A DNA stretch of 64,000 bases from Paragonimus westermani (GCA_008508345.1 QNGE01000889.1:124001-188000), one strand, 5' to 3'. Counted from the stretch's first letter, positions 10,271-23,560 are shown. The notes: generated by a model not told the origin, from the sequence alone. Numbers and translations: made by a program.

Positions 10271-11593
10271 CCTAGGCCTAAACCAGGGACGAGGGAGGTC
10301 TGAGACTAAATGGTAAGAGAAGAAATTGCTGTTGACACAGTGTTACTATTGTTGTGTCCGCAAAAGACGCTTGGCCAGCAAGTTGGTTTATTGCGCAAAC
10401 TTCCGTACAGGTCACGTCAAAAACTAAACCACAAACGCCTACACTCATTTGCATGACAGACATGCACTCACATACATTGGGTGACAGTACGTTTTCCTTC
10501 GCCTTGGTGCAAGTTCTCACAAAGCATGTACACACTGTTCCGATAGTTTCTTCTTGCCCGTCGTGTTCGGGGCTTGTCCTTTTGTTCCTGAATGTCGCCT
10601 GTTCGTAATACACTATTTGTGAGTAGTATACTACTCACAGCGAAACTGCCTGTTATACAATACTATGATTATCTATATCTGGTGTGATACCTGTTGGGTA
10701 ATCACTAGAAATGGGGGACGGGATGGGCCTGAGGGTTAAATTTTAGTAGGATAATGGGAGAGGGTTTACCAGTAGCATGTTTTCGCTTACCCTCCTTGCT
10801 GCATGCAGCAGATAGGGTGACCCGGTTTATACTGCAAGAAGTTCGATGCAATGTGGAATTAACAGTGTTATGAGTATTCACGGTTGTATGTGGGCTGAGG
10901 TACTGCCAGGACGCCTAGACCTAAACAAGAGAATGATTAGTATTTTCAACCTTGACTCAAAAGCCTTTACCACAATGCAGTGTGGCAGAATTGGTACATT
11001 TTCCGGAAAGGGATACCAACCTTCTTCAAACCCCCAACCTGAAGGACCATTTGACGTGTGAACAAGGTGAGGGTGGATAACGAATCCAACGTGAATATAC
11101 AGTAGTTAAACAACACACAACATTGATGGTAGTTTTCACAGCCAGCCAGACTACGTAACTGAATCCAGCCCAAACATAAGGCCACAAAAAAGTTCAGTTA
11201 AATTAGAAAGTCCAACCTGATTGGAAACACCGACATTAACAGCATCTTCTGAAATATTCTACCAATGTGAGCAGTAGTCCCAAACAGCTGTGACTGCACG
11301 TTTTGGTATGACGGCCATGTATGTCCGCCCATGCATAATCAGACCAGTGGTGTGGTGGCCAGGCTAGGATCACCAAACAAGCAAGAATGTAGGGGTTAGG
11401 ACTGCCGTCCAGCTGCTGAAATTAACACAGGAAACTCAAGAACGAAATTCGGAAATCAAAAAGTCCGTCTGAACAGTAACGGTGAGGTCAACTGTGATTG
11501 GTACGCCAGCCGTACCAGGTCAACGAAACAAAAAGGTTGGTTACCTGAATGATTTGTCATCAAAGTTAAATAATATTTAACGCATAAACTCAC
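10271..11593. other. Intron-like stretch
   Basis: A minus-strand frame at 10278-10613 adjoins the endonuclease remnant and may be RTE 5' UTR. Nothing else is recognisable. A host exon of phase 0 to 1 is expected somewhere between 2.0 and 11.6 kb, but I could not place it. Confidence 0.35.
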
Positions 11594-11664
11594 CAAACGG
11601 CCATCCGCACGTAGCAAGCGAGGTTCCAGGACAGATCGAGCGGCAAAAACATCCACATCAGAGT
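11594..11664 (-). CDS. Small internal exon of unidentified host gene (exon candidate 6)
   Basis: A 71-nt exon has an acceptor with pyrimidine-rich upstream sequence (CTCTCCACTCCTGCC, then CACTAG) before 11664 and an excellent donor (TTG|GTGAGTTTA) after 11594. It begins with two bases that complete the single G left by the exon at 14250-14573, giving Asp, and ends in phase 0. Encoded residues: SDVDVFAARSVLEPRLLRAD then GRL. The phase agreement with its neighbour makes chance less likely. Function unknown. Confidence 0.6.
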
Positions 11665-14249
11665 CTAGTGATCATTTGCATCAAGAGTGAGGCAGGAGTG
11701 GAGAGAAACAATTAGTTCAAAACTAAAATCTAGGTAAAATTCATGTATCGTGATCAATGAGGTGTCCAGTGTCGATAAAATAAAACACGTTGTGGTGATT
11801 CTATGCATTTCGTTTTTATTCGGTTACATCGTTACAAACCACTGCATCAACCTTCCACTAGACAATTCTATCCCACAAAACCGCTCATTTTCAGCTTGTT
11901 CTAAGGGTTATCTGATACACCGTGTAGTCGTACACAATCCACCAGATATGAGTATGTGACGAAAACAATATCCGCCGAGTAGGGCAAAACTTGTATTAAC
12001 TTCTGTTTGTTCCTAAGACGCGTGAAGTAAAGCCTCCATACCATTTATGAACGATCGCAGGAGATGGCTAATCACTCCAACCATTTTTCAACAAAAGAAA
12101 CCAAGAAACAGACCTGAACAAAGTCGGGGTGCAGGATCAATCCAAGAATTAGAAGACACTAGCGGAAAATTCGATACAAACTGATTTCACAAGGCTGAAT
12201 GGCTTTTAAACAGCCGGTCGCAGGAACTGTAATTCCATTGGTCATTAAAGTTAACGGAACAAGAACAGTTATGATCCAAATAGAGTAGGTAACAGTATTT
12301 CAGAAACAACGTCCTCCCCTGGCGGACTGAAATTAGATAACAGGTAACTAAAACAAAAAAAATGGATCGGAACACTGTCGCCAAACTTTTGATGAAGTTG
12401 GCCAACACTATTTGCACATCCTTTAAGACAGCATTGCAAACCTTGGACAGGACATCGTGTGGCATCAAGCAATAAGTGCACGATGGTTAACTAAAAAAAA
12501 GCAAACATGGCCTCTACTGGTAAATTAACTTCCAGAAGAAACAAGGCGATCACAATTCAATGTAAGCCACATCTTTAATTTCTGCAGCCTAGACTGATGC
12601 CTCGTGAAAACTCGTGAGCGAGAAAGTTTTGAAGCACCAGCAAAAACCATAAGATCAAAAATATTTATGGAGAAGTCATAAACACGAACGTGCAAGAATC
12701 TGTATCACAACGCGCTATAGAGCTCGTGTTATTGAGCCATCGAGCGTACGACAAGGTGACCTTGGATAATCTCTTTTGCAGTGTAAGATAGGATGGGTTG
12801 TTGGCCAAACAGCGTCCCAGATAACACTTCATCTTCGCCTTGCCATGGTGGGCTCCTTCTGTGGGAGTCTGTCACCATAGCCCGCGTTGGGTACAGTATG
12901 TTTCACGGGCACTGCAAGCGTGCGAGCAGACTCACACATGTAGGCGGTCGCCTCGTCCATTAGTCGACACAGCACCTCGCGAAGACTGATGGTAATGGCC
13001 GCAAGTGGGTAGACGTCAACTTATGCGTTCGAAAGTGCATATACCGGTTTACGCAAAGGGTTGGCTCAGAGGTAAGCTAAACGATGGTCGTACAACCGGC
13101 ACAGTGTGGAAGTTGTTGTATCTGTTCAACGAATCAGTTAACATTATGAGGAGGTTAATGAAACGCTCAATGCGAAACATTCGAATCCTTATTCCGTAAC
13201 TACAACCACTGACAAACGGTAATTGTAAATAGAAAAAACTGTCGCGAAAAACCAGAAAGCAAACGGATCACGTTTTGAAAAAAAAAACGCTGTAAGCAAA
13301 CGCTATGCACAAACAGATCACCACACATTAGCACATCAGTCCACGTGTGCTCGTTTCCCCAGTTACCATCTGATTGAACGATGTCCTGATGGAACGTTAT
13401 TAGGGCTCCTAACATCAGTCCTGGTTTTCATGGGCAAAACAGTCTCTATCTTGTGGCAGCCAGTTAGGCACACTAACTACATACTGCTCATAAAGGTTAC
13501 TTATAGAGTTTATTAGGGGGACGTAACGAATTGCGCTATAAATCCTAAAAGCATTAACATAATTCCAGCTGACTTAAAAGACAGGTTCACTAACGTAACG
13601 ATTTCATGCTACACCGATTGTGTAACCATTATCTGGCACCGTTCTTCGTAACCGCTTAGGTAAACACGTCATCAAATAACTGCGTGCCCGTGGTCATTGG
13701 CATCCAACTACATTAGCTACTGCAACCACAACACCAACTACCTTATCACCACAGATTGATAGGTTATGCGACTGTGCACATACAAGGTTGCTGAAACACA
13801 CTGCATACATGACTAACGAATGTATTGAGCTATTTTCCTTTTGTCCAAATTTGGTCAACTGATTTGCTGGTCATTAGTGATCAAAACATGTACCACATGA
13901 ATGAAATAGTCGACTGAGGTATTCGACCTACAACCAATCTGACTGTACTGCGACATCCTAAGTCCAGAACATTATGACATAAATCGCAGTTGGTTCACAT
14001 AAACATAAAACAGTCAAAAACGGACAGGATCTAAGACAGGGTCTTGCAGAACAATCGGGCAATACAAGGTCAACGTGAATTCAAGTTGATAGTACAGCCA
14101 GTTCTCAGTAAAGTACAGCCGAACATTCTGATGTGTGGATCCAATCACTCAAAACATCAGCAAATATGAATGCTATAAATATGGCACATAAAATCAGATC
14201 AACGCACGTAATACACAGCATGCTCGTGGAAAAGAGATAAAATACTAAC
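11665..14249. other. Intron between exon candidates 5 and 6
   Basis: About 2.6 kb, AT-rich with many short poly-A runs on the plus strand. I see no recognisable mobile-element protein and no convincing exon. Confidence 0.4.
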
Positions 14250-14573
14250 CAAGGCGAGGCGTCATTCCAGATACACTTGATCTGTCAACAGTTTGTGCTC
14301 TATTTATTTCTTCATTGGTCACGTGAAGGACGGCTGGATCGGTTGACAGCACATCGACAGAGTTGTCTAATTCCCCATTGATATGGTCAGACGTCTCACA
14401 GTGTTTCCTGGTTGAGCGCAAAGAAATATTAGCGTCAGAGAGAGGCCGGTGAGAGCGCAGGCTCGACGATGGTCCAAGTCCACGTGATTCCCAATGACTG
14501 TGTGAAGCTCGGAAAGCAGAGTACGAGATTCCAGGATGTTGACGTGAGCCAAGTAGCTCAGACAGTCGATTAC
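14250..14573 (-). CDS. Internal exon of unidentified host gene, Ser-rich (exon candidate 5)
   Basis: A 324-nt exon starts after an acceptor CACACCCATTACAG at 14574 and ends at donor CTTG|GTTAGT (14250/14249). It opens with GT, completing the lone A left by the exon at 19089-19450 to give Ser, and leaves one G for the exon at 11664 (Asp). The 107 residues begin NRLSELLGSRQHP and are rich in Ser, Arg and His, then acidic, with no hydrophobic core. This suggests a disordered, possibly phosphorylated region. No domain recognised. Confidence 0.62.
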
Positions 14574-15884
14574 CTGTAATGGGTGTGATTGAGTTTACGT
14601 GGAAAAAAATCTGACAACTTGGAGGGGGTTTCAGGGATGGGTCAGATGTCCCCGTAGGAACCGTGGAGACAATGGCTACAACCTGCTTCAGTGGCACATA
14701 GTTCGTAAACATTTCCAGATCATCTTGGTGAATCTGAGCGATGAAGAAAAGGAGGATCACTTAGAGACCGAAACAGCCAGAGGCTTTCAAATGATTAAAG
14801 ATGTAATTCGAGACATGGTACGCAGTATGGAATAAACACATAAACAACACCACACAACGATCGAGCAAACGTCTGACAATCCATACATTACCTAGTACCA
14901 AAATTGGGGAAATCTGTAGAAACTCAACTCGATGGTTAGACATGCTAACACGTCAGACAGTCGCAGCAAATCGCGTACCTGCGTTCGTCAAACTATGGGG
15001 AAAAAACTCATTTAATTCTTATTACCGATTTTTTTCACCATAACGTACTGTGCGTCATAGCAGCGGCAAGCCGCGCAGCTCCAGCGATAGTGATGCATTG
15101 TGAAGCTAATGGCCGTTGTGAAAGGTCACAACCTCACAAAATTTATGCTCGTAACGAGATACGCCCTTTAGGCTGGGTGTGTAATCTTAGTGGACAGAGG
15201 GCGCCGAATCGATACAGAGTGCTTTCTAAAACTTGAAATCGGCAAAATCTGGACAAATAAGTTCAAAGCCTGAGTGAAACTTCCTTTGGAATCAGAGAGT
15301 CAGTAAATGGCGTTTCAGAAATGTGCCCAAGGAAACCAGCGACGACGAATCCCAGGAGTGCAGATCGCATCGAGATCAACAGCACAATCTGTTTTCCTGA
15401 ATCCCAGTGGATTATTAGTCTAAATATTATGGCCAACGACCCACACGGGCTCGAAATGTTAACATTTCACATACTGGTCACTTTGTGTCGAAATATAAAC
15501 AACGAAATGGTACGTTGATACTCTCAAAGCTCTCATACGAACAGTGTACTTTTCGAGTATACAGAGTCGGATGAACTCATATACACAAACCATTGTTCCT
15601 CGAGCAACTACTGTCAACGGTTGCATGTGGTTTGAACCTGTAACAAGCTGCAGAAATGTCCCTTGCATATGAAGCTTTTCAACTATATAGCGATTTGATA
15701 TTGAAGTCTCAGGAAAGATGGCTGGATATCGCTCAATGCAAATGAATTCGTTTATAGTGAAGTGTTGCCAAAGCCGTGATAAGACAATGAAACAGGCGCA
15801 CGAGGCGATCAATAGCTCAGGACAGCAAGAGAGTTTGGCTTCCCATGTCCGTAGGCGTAATGTCCACGTCGTCCAGCGGATGTG
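14574..15884. other. Intron sequence
   Basis: No recognised gene or repeat; a short overlapping frame at 15459-15899 (minus) reads partly into the RTE copy and has no domain. Confidence 0.4.
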
Positions 15885-17795
15885 ATCCTCTACTAGCAAC
15901 GATAAATACAGTTCTTACCATAAGAAAAAGCAAGCCCTACATACGAAGAGAGAGAAGGAAAAAAGAAGGGGACGGGAAGGGACCTGACTACTGAAAATGA
16001 CTACGTCCCTATTCAAACATTCAACGTCAAGGTGCCTACACCTTGTAAACAAACAACCGGGCTGTAAGTGAAAGTAAGGCGTCATCAGCGAGACAGCTTC
16101 CTTACGGCTTTCACTGTCACGCGTCATTAAATGCACTCACCTCACGGACAAACAACGAAAACATTCACGCCACTGAGCTCGACTAGCCGTCATCTCACCT
16201 GGACTCTCCAACCACCGACTCTGTGAGTCGCGATGGCCTCAGCCCGGGAGACGAACACGACCGACAGTGGCCAACCCCTTCGTGAACAACTTCATTTCCG
16301 TCGTCAGATCATTATCTGTTCACCTCGCACCTTACATCAGTCGGTCGCAGTGTCAGCGAACAGTGCTCGGTTTGGAAGACGACTAGCTGGCATCCTTAAT
16401 ACATGACCTAACCATTTAAGCCTGTGCAAACGTAAGGATTGAACAAAAGAACTCGTTTGGCAATCACTACCAAACACCCGCTTTCTAACCTTTTCATTAC
16501 TTACACGCCACCCGATACGAGCGATTGAACGCAGACATTGGTGGTCAAATACCTAAAGACAGTTCACGTCCTATACCCTGAGCGTCCAGGTTTCGCTGCC
16601 GTAAGATAGTAATACGGCCCTCACCGTTGTTTTATACACGCGACCTTTAAGCTTCAGAGAAATACCTCTGTCGCCAGAGATGCCTCAAATTAGCGAATAC
16701 CGCCCTAGCCTTAGAGACACGCGCTTCTATTTCATTCCCTACACCTACACCGCTGCTGATGCAGCTTCCCAGGTATACAAACCGGTCAACAACCTCCATG
16801 ACTACATTATCTAACATCAAAACCTGCAGAGACACTTTGCATTTTGAGGCTGCAATGCGCACTCCGAAGTATGCAGCAGAACGCGAAATAGCGCCTAGCA
16901 TCGCTTGTGCTGATTGAAAGTTATCAAACAGCAATACTTTGTCGTCAGCCTAATCAAGATCGGTCAGTCATTCACCAGGTAGGAGGTCCACGCCGACATC
17001 TTGTGAGTGCCGCAGACAATCCCCCATCATTTCGTTTATGACGAAATTAAACAAAAATGGTATGAGCAGACAGCCTTGACGTACGCCACTCATGGTGCTC
17101 AAACTGTCACACAGTTCACCGTAAACCCTAACCTGAGCTGAAGTATGGGAATAAAGTGCCGACGGTATGTTCACGTACTTAGTCGGCACACCTCTGCGTT
17201 TGAGCGACTCTAAAAGTGTAGATCGATCCCCTGACTCGAACGCACCTTCATAGTCGAGAAATACAACAACTGTTGGCCGGCGATATACATGACGCTGCTC
17301 CAGAATTTGACGAAGAGTAATAATGTGATCTATACATCCCCGCCCGGGGCGAAATCCTGCCTGTTCTCCCCTAATGTTTACCTCCCGAGCTGCAGTGACT
17401 CGGCGAAGTGTAATGGATGCTAGAACCCTAGAAATGACTGGGGTCAAACTAATTCCTCTATGGTTTCACAAGAGCCCCTTATACCTTTCTTGAATATAGG
17501 AACTATTATCGAGTGACCCCAGCTCGAGGGGATAGTTTCCGTCATCCACACGAGTTGAAACAAGTGAGTCAAAGCTTCTACTAACGCCTCTCCCCCTTCT
17601 TTGAAAAGTGCCGGCACGAGGTTATCTAGACCAGCAGCCTTATTACGTTTGAGAACCACAATGCAATTGCGGAACTCAGTCCCAGTGGGTGGATCAAAGT
17701 CTACCGGCCAAACGTTCGAAGCTGTGCACAGACCCTAGAACTTAAATCAATCGCGTCATGCGCGGCTTCCCAAAGGCGTCCAGTAATCGGGTACA
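15885..17795 (-). mobile_element. 5'-truncated RTE-like LINE (copy 2)
   Basis: About 1.9 kb on the minus strand has reverse transcriptase followed by the 3' UTR (about 16560-15885). It is the best preserved RT copy here and serves as the reference for the others. The 3' UTR ends near 15885 without a clear ATG-repeat tail, and the endonuclease half is missing, as is usual for 5' truncation. It lies in the host-gene intron between 14.6 and 19.1 kb, in sense orientation. Confidence 0.85.
16640..17740 (-). pseudogene. RTE-like reverse transcriptase remnant (copy 2)
   Basis: Three open pieces read in order with frameshifts or stops between them. KRNKAAGLDNLVPALFKEGG with SSWGHSIIVPIFKKG (17659-17444) is the RT N-terminal block. 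QAGFRPGRGCIDHIITLRQ, FLDYEGAF (catalytic Asp) and SGVRQGC (17447-16968) are fingers and palm. SAQAMLGAISRSAAYFGVRI to VDRFVYLGSCISSG (16934-16647) is the thumb region. The catalytic box reads LD-stop-ADD, the Tyr codon being TAG. Expected function: target-primed reverse transcription; dead here. Confidence 0.85.
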
Positions 17796-18160
17796 TGATT
17801 CACATTGCTACACAACTCAATGGATTGGATTGTCCGAGAAAAATATACATATAATCCCTCGTAAATGGCTATAACTGTGTCTTTCGGCTAGCCTCAATCA
17901 AGCAGCATTCAACTGCGCATGCCCCGATTTTCCGAATGATAGCCAAGGTATTACACTCATTGCTGCAGTCATAACTGAAACCTTTGGAACAACCAAGCGA
18001 TGATGTAGCCACGGATTATGACTGATTGGCTGCAGGACGGTGGGAGATGCTGCCTTTAAGATTGGAGTCTGTGTCGCTACCCACAATGCACAGAGTGAAT
18101 CATATTACTAATAAGTAGTGTGGCAGATTTATGAATTTGGATGAGACCCAACTGTGAAAA
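17796..18160. other. Spacer with an unassigned open frame
   Basis: A 62-codon minus-strand frame (17898-18086) has no recognised domain; it could be part of a dispersed repeat but there is no second copy in this window. Confidence 0.3.
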
Positions 18161-18244
18161 GTCAGGGCTTCGGCTGGATTCGAACCGACGACAGACACAG
18201 TATGCTGTGTATGTCACTGGTTCGAATCCAGCCAAAGCCCTGAC
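18161..18244. repeat. 84-bp palindrome made of two inverted SINE B-box segments
   Basis: Arms 18161-18186 and 18219-18244 are 26-base reverse complements with one mismatch, around a 32-base loop. Each arm holds GGTTCGAATCC, the pol III B-box/T-arm sequence, followed by AGCCRAAGCCCTGAC. The same motif context (TCGAATCCAGCCGAAGTC) occurs in the SINE at 61.9-62.1 kb. The structure is therefore two head-to-head or tail-to-tail SINE fragments collapsed together. Confidence 0.7.
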
Positions 18245-18690
18245 AAAGTGAATCCTTTGAAATCACGAGGAATAGCGCTTTCTGTACTTTTCTAGTAAAT
18301 GTATTGCTTTCCAATGTGACACTACAGTTTTTACTACTAGCAACGATGGCACTGCTGGCCAGAACACCTACGAATACAGTTCAAAGGTGGGGACATGTGC
18401 CGCGTATATCCAAAAGTATACGCACACAGACCCTGTGAGTATTGGGTTATTCATAATACACAGTTCAGAAGTGAGACGAGCAGTTACGCCAAAACCGACT
18501 CAAGCATGGTATCATCTGCACAATTGGATGCACACGGGAATGTACATATAGGCTCACAAAGAGAGAGACAAGCGAAGCTTAAAAACTCTCATACTATCGA
18601 CCAGAACCAAATGTTTTTGTTAATAGAAACTGAGCACCACTTACAACTTATTACAGCTCTTACATTCTCATGGGCTCCCGCGTTGTCCCT
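18245..18690. other. Intron sequence with an unassigned frame
   Basis: A plus-strand frame (18395-18799, 134 codons) runs into the dispersed repeat at 18695. It has no recognised domain and I do not call it a gene. Confidence 0.3.
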
Positions 18691-18694
18691 CTAC

Positions 18695-18868
18695 GAAGAG
18701 AAGTATTACATTCACGTTCCACGTTTACTAAAGTTCGCCAGTAGTGTATATCCTTGCCACGGCTGGCACTGGAACTCAGGCCAGGCTTTTATGAGGTAAC
18801 CGTGTTGCCCATCAAGCCATTGATCTCACATTAAGTATGACCGGATTATTATATGCAAACGCTCAGTT
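18695..18868 (+). repeat. Dispersed repeat family, copy A
   Basis: Aligns by eye with 31675-31842. Shared blocks are CTACGAAGAG/TTCGAAGAGG, AGTAGTGTATATCCTTGCCAC/AGCAGTGCACGTCTTTGTCA, TTATGAGGTAACCG/TCATGAGGCAACCG and TTATATGCAAACGCT/TCATATGCAGATGCT. The core AGTGCATATCCTTACCACGG recurs in the loop of the foldback element at 52.6 kb. Non-coding; class unknown. Confidence 0.6.
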
Positions 18869-19088
18869 ACACCTGCAGAGTAACATCCAGATGATGAAAC
18901 CGTCGTAACACGACTCGGTGATCATCCGAGCATCGAGACAGCTGGCAAGGGCAAATGGATGGAAGGCCTGAACAGAATGAGGTCACAAAAACAAACGATT
19001 CGACTAACGTCGACTTATGGTATACACTTCCGAAGCAGTTAAAAAATAACAAGGAAAATGCTTTCCTATCGAATTAGATCACACGTAC

Positions 19089-19450
19089 TGTTAGCTTTGA
19101 TCGCATCCCCTGCTTTGTTCGCCTTGTCTTCTCCGGAAAAAACAGCGTAAGTCAGCTGTGTTCGCTTCGCACGCAGCTTGAGATGATCCAGTTGCCCGAG
19201 TTCCACACCGGCCAATGTACGAACAGACAGTGGGCACGCGCGAGATTCGGTAACCGGTGCTACATCGTCCCCTTTGGCCACAAACTCGTCGTAGTGGCTG
19301 AACGCCGATTCTGGACGAACCAACGGGGCTATGTTCTCACTAAACACACCGGAGTCACCGTCCACCAGGTACGTGTCACTAAACGCAGATGGACATTCTA
19401 CGGAAAGCAAGTGATCGCTAACAGTCAATTCAGTGCCGCAGGATTCTCCG
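19089..19450 (-). CDS. Internal exon of unidentified host gene (exon candidate 4)
   Basis: A 362-nt exon. The acceptor is strong (TTTTTGCACTTCACCTCATTGTAG before 19450, about 20 pyrimidine-biased bases) and the donor is ACA|GTACGTG at 19089/19088. It begins at a third codon position and leaves one base (A) that joins GT of the next exon as Ser. About 120 residues start GESCGTELTVSDHLLSVECP and include FSDTYLVDGDSGVF; mixed acidic and Ser-rich, no domain recognised. The preceding exon must leave two bases; two weak candidates (39981-40162, 32518-32639) do. Confidence 0.62.
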
Positions 19451-22400
19451 CTACAATGAGGTGAAGTGCAAAAAGCATAGTTCGCAAACAGGTTGTAGTG
19501 TGTCCAGTTGAGCCGGTTTAATGTGGAATGTATGATTAGAAATGACGCAAAAGGAGTGGGGGAACAAGGATGAGTTGTGCTTGAAAGTAAGGTTGAGAAC
19601 TGGTTGAAGTTGAACGTTTTCTTTGTCCACACATTTCGTTCGCCATTAGTCGGAGATAATAAATTAACAGACTTTCGGCAAAATGCTAAGCAGGTAAGAC
19701 AAACAAGCAGCAAGTTCTCAACCTAGTGATGACAACGGAATCCACTAGGTCTAGGCTTGCATGATCTATCCACATCTACCCAGAAAGCTAAAAATTAGGC
19801 TGAAGTAAACTGGCAGCGACAAGCCCAAACGACGCCTGAAACAGATAAAAGATGATAGTTAGCAATATACAACCCTCAGGACTAACGGGAAAGATACAGA
19901 TTGAATGGAACTGAGAATAACGTGTAACATGGGCACACCATGTTGGTGTCGATCGACACGATCCAACTCGGATTACCAGTTTATAGTGGCTGCGGCCAAA
20001 AAGCAGGAATGGAAGTGATAACGTTTCATGACATTAACATTCAAAGCGGAACATCATAGCTGATTTTACTGTCGTTCGAACCTGTCAAGTAGCAACAGTC
20101 CGAACGAGATTCGAGCAAACAACCACCCCTTGCACTATGGGTTGAAACTCTAACCTATTCGGTCATTAGCCCTACAGCATCGCTCCCAACTGGGTCATTA
20201 ATGAATGTAAGTGCTGCCTAAATTGTTCACATCCTTTTAGTGTGGATAGACACGATGTACCGAGGAAGTAAAAACCTATTTGCACACCCGATTCTGTGCA
20301 GAACAAACTAGAAGTAATGACCGAGTGAACGGCGAGGCCGCCGTAAAATGAGTTGGGGAGGTCATCACCTGCAGCAGTGCAAACTACAATAAGTACACCT
20401 CAGTAGAAACAAACAAATTGGAATGACGGAAATTTGGTTCATTACACCGGAGTTAACCTAACGTCTTCAGTTGAAAATATAGCCATTAGATAGTACCTGC
20501 GTTCGGGCTGCAAGTATGAATGGTAAGAATGAGAAACATTTTCGCATGAAAGTACACACAAAGACAGCCCAGACTAGTTAACATGAGCAAAGCTATCTAG
20601 CCACGTGATTCATGGATAACGACCGTTGGGTGATGGCAAACACGATTGGTGACATCCGGTTCTTGATTAGCCTGTTAAAAAGGTGGAAGCCAAAAGAAAT
20701 CTGTGCATAACCGTCAACATAAATCACTTGTGATGAAACACTTAAACACCCGGTATCTGGTCAAGTGAGAGGTGTGGGAGTGGGTGATTGTGGTTCAGCC
20801 AGCTAATGCTGATTGACCAGACGATAGGCTACTACGAAAGTGAACCTTGTATGTCTGGAAAAAAACAGACTCCATTGGTAGGACCTTAGCATGAAGTGAT
20901 TGGCTGCTTTTAAAATACTTCTGGACCTATCGAGCAGCGATTATCATATCAATCGTCCTACGACTCACCTGGAATTCACAGTAACCCTCGGAAACACCGA
21001 TCCCTAAAACCAAAGCATTAAGTTGATTGGGCAGAATTCTTGTCAGAAACTTTCCACACAGTTCAGTAGGCCGGTTCCCTCATAGCTTACGGTGTCTTGC
21101 TTGCCGTTTCCTTTAAAAAAAAGCTAAGATGCAAGCATCACAGAAATCTTGAGGGACTACTTCCGGTTCCAAGATGGGGTGGACAAACTCAAGAAAAACA
21201 CGTTCAAAAACTGGGCAGCCAGGCAATCCACCTTCATCTGCGTAAGTCACACTCGTCAGCACCTAGAACGCCCAGCTGAGCCTTCAAATCTCAAGTCGCT
21301 AGTGAATTGTCAGTCCGCCAAACTATATGCAGAAAACCAGTCAGTCGTCGATACATTTCATTTTTAACTGCGCCTGTAGGAGCACAATATGGACAGTGGC
21401 CACTGACTCCAGCCACAAGATTTCCAGACAGGCGCGAAGTGTACACACATTACGAACCGGCTACCGAAGAGTGACGTTACAACACCCTCCTAAAACCATC
21501 AAAGGGTATTTTGTTAAGCTGATTACGACAGCATTTGTAAGAGTGGCCTGTCTAAAAGGCTGCATAAGTGTCCCAACATTGAGTGCGGTAAGTTAATACG
21601 GCGTATACGGGGAACAAGCAGAGGTGAGCGATGAACAGATAAAACATCACCTCGGTGTTTGGTGGAACATCTCGAGCAGCTGAGAGAAGGCAGTGGTGCG
21701 TGTTTGAAAACAAGATTGGAGGCTTACCAAGTAGACAATCATTTAGGAAACGGGGGTTGGACGGATTGTTTTGCTGTGGTGGAGTGCAACAAGTGAGCGA
21801 AGCTGACTGTCGGCAAGAGGTTCATGTAAAGTCACCAGACACAATTCGTAAGTGGGAATCGGTTTAACTTCGAGACATGAATACAGTAAGTTCATACACC
21901 CGAGCCTATTTTTAGGCATCTGTTGCTTGAGCCGTTTCCCTTTCATGGTTTCGTGTACACCAGAATAGAGAGGGCACTGAACTGCGGAGCAAGGTGAAGT
22001 ATACTCGACCAGGTCTCAGTGAACAGTCGTTTACACCTTGTCAGATATAGTGCAGTTGGAGTAAATCAGGACAGTATTGTATGTTCATTATATCGGTGCA
22101 CGCTCTAACTGAAAATTTTTCAAATGCTCCCAATAGTGAGCTCTTTAACAGCTTCAGCTACCTTCTGACGCAGACGAAACACTCAAACATAATAACACTA
22201 GCAAGTGGTTTGTATGTTGAACTTGGCCATCTTACCTCAAAAGTAGTGTGCGTGGTGTCCGAACACAACGTATAGATAATAGTGGCGGACTACTGAAAAT
22301 GAGTGCACCTCATATCATTTAGATTTCGATTGCTGGATTTCAATAAGAGAAAAAACACCGGGCCGCCCAACGTACCGCAGCCATGACCACAAATCGATCG

Positions 22401-23307
22401 TGTATGTCAGCTAGAGGGGGTGTAACTCTGATAGAAACCGTCGTGAGACTTGAAGCAACCAGCTGGATTCAGGTCATACGTTTGTTCGTGCCAAGTTCGT
22501 TCTATTATTAGCTCAGAGATCATGCGCACGTAAACGTAACATAGCTGGAATTGAACAGATGTGAGCAACGTTTGCCATGCCACAGTGACGAACAAACTGT
22601 ACACATCAAGACAGGGGAGGAACTAGGGTACACAAAGAACAATCCGCAGTTGATCTGAAGACTTTGAAGGGAAATAAAGTCCTCCAAGCAGTCGTACAGT
22701 AGTGACAGAACTGAATCTGTTACGTCGATAGATCCTGTAAACAAGTATGGCTCGATTCTTCTAAACGTACATAAATTGCTGGCATAATAAAAAGAAGCTG
22801 ATTAATAAGCTGGTCAGAGGATCGAATGAAACGGGACGAACCTTTCTTTCTGGGAATAGCAGAACGGTGTTTTCCCGGATTCGTGGCACCGCTGGCAAGT
22901 CGCTTAATTTTGCTGCGGACACGTGTAAAGGCAGTTCTGTCACCGGCAAGTCAGGTGCCAGGTGGAACGAACACTTTTGACTGACAATCATGACTTAAAC
23001 TGGACTGCACAGATAACAGAGGACGGAATGGTCGGCTACCACATTTCACATGGTCCTCCACCGGAGGCAGAGGAGGTCCTGAGACTTAACAGGTTTCACA
23101 GACCAGGTCTCCACTCGTACCGTCTACAAGGATGTCGGGGAGAGGGTCAAATCAGAACTGACACCATTGCAAGCAGTGTCACAAACCGGAAGGGTACCTA
23201 GCGATTAGCAGCTACAACAGAAATTTCCGTCGCCGAAACGACGGCCGGAAATCTGTGTGACATTTACAGAGATATCGCTGTCGATGCACTAAGCTCAGCG
23301 GGAACCA
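19451..23307. other. Long intron stretch, nothing recognised
   Basis: About 3.9 kb with only short frames of fewer than 95 codons and no mobile-element motifs. A 14-base perfect palindrome (GTGTCGATCGACAC) lies near 19955. A 79-codon plus frame at 22962-23201 has no domain. Confidence 0.4.
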
Positions 23308-23560
23308 GACCATCATCATCATGGACGGTAATACATCAATGGCTCTCACTAATGCCTAACTGCCACATAACCGTGGAAAAAGCTAATCCTGCACAGGATG
23401 AGAGAAGAAAACAGAACGAGAGGGGCAGGGACCTAACTACTGCAAGTACTCGAACATCCGAAAACATGGTGCCTACACCTTCCAAATAAACAGCCGAATT
23501 ATAAGTGAAGGTGCAAGTAAGGCAACCTAAGACACTTGAAAAACAAGCAGTATTCACGTC
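23308..23560 (-). mobile_element. RTE-like LINE, 3' UTR fragment (copy 3)
   Basis: The minus-strand 3' end carries an ATG-repeat tail (CATCATCATCATGG on the plus strand at 23311-23324). It is followed by the family 3' UTR (ACATCAATGGCTCTCACTAATGCC..., GGGACCTAACTACTG, GGTGCCTACACCTT), shared with the 38.4, 47.2 and 51.9 kb copies. It is cut off after about 250 bp by 5' truncation. Confidence 0.8.

Noticed and set aside
19955..19970. Perfect 14-base palindrome GTGTCGATCGACAC
   Set aside because: Isolated short palindrome; expected by chance in a window this long, with no second copy seen.
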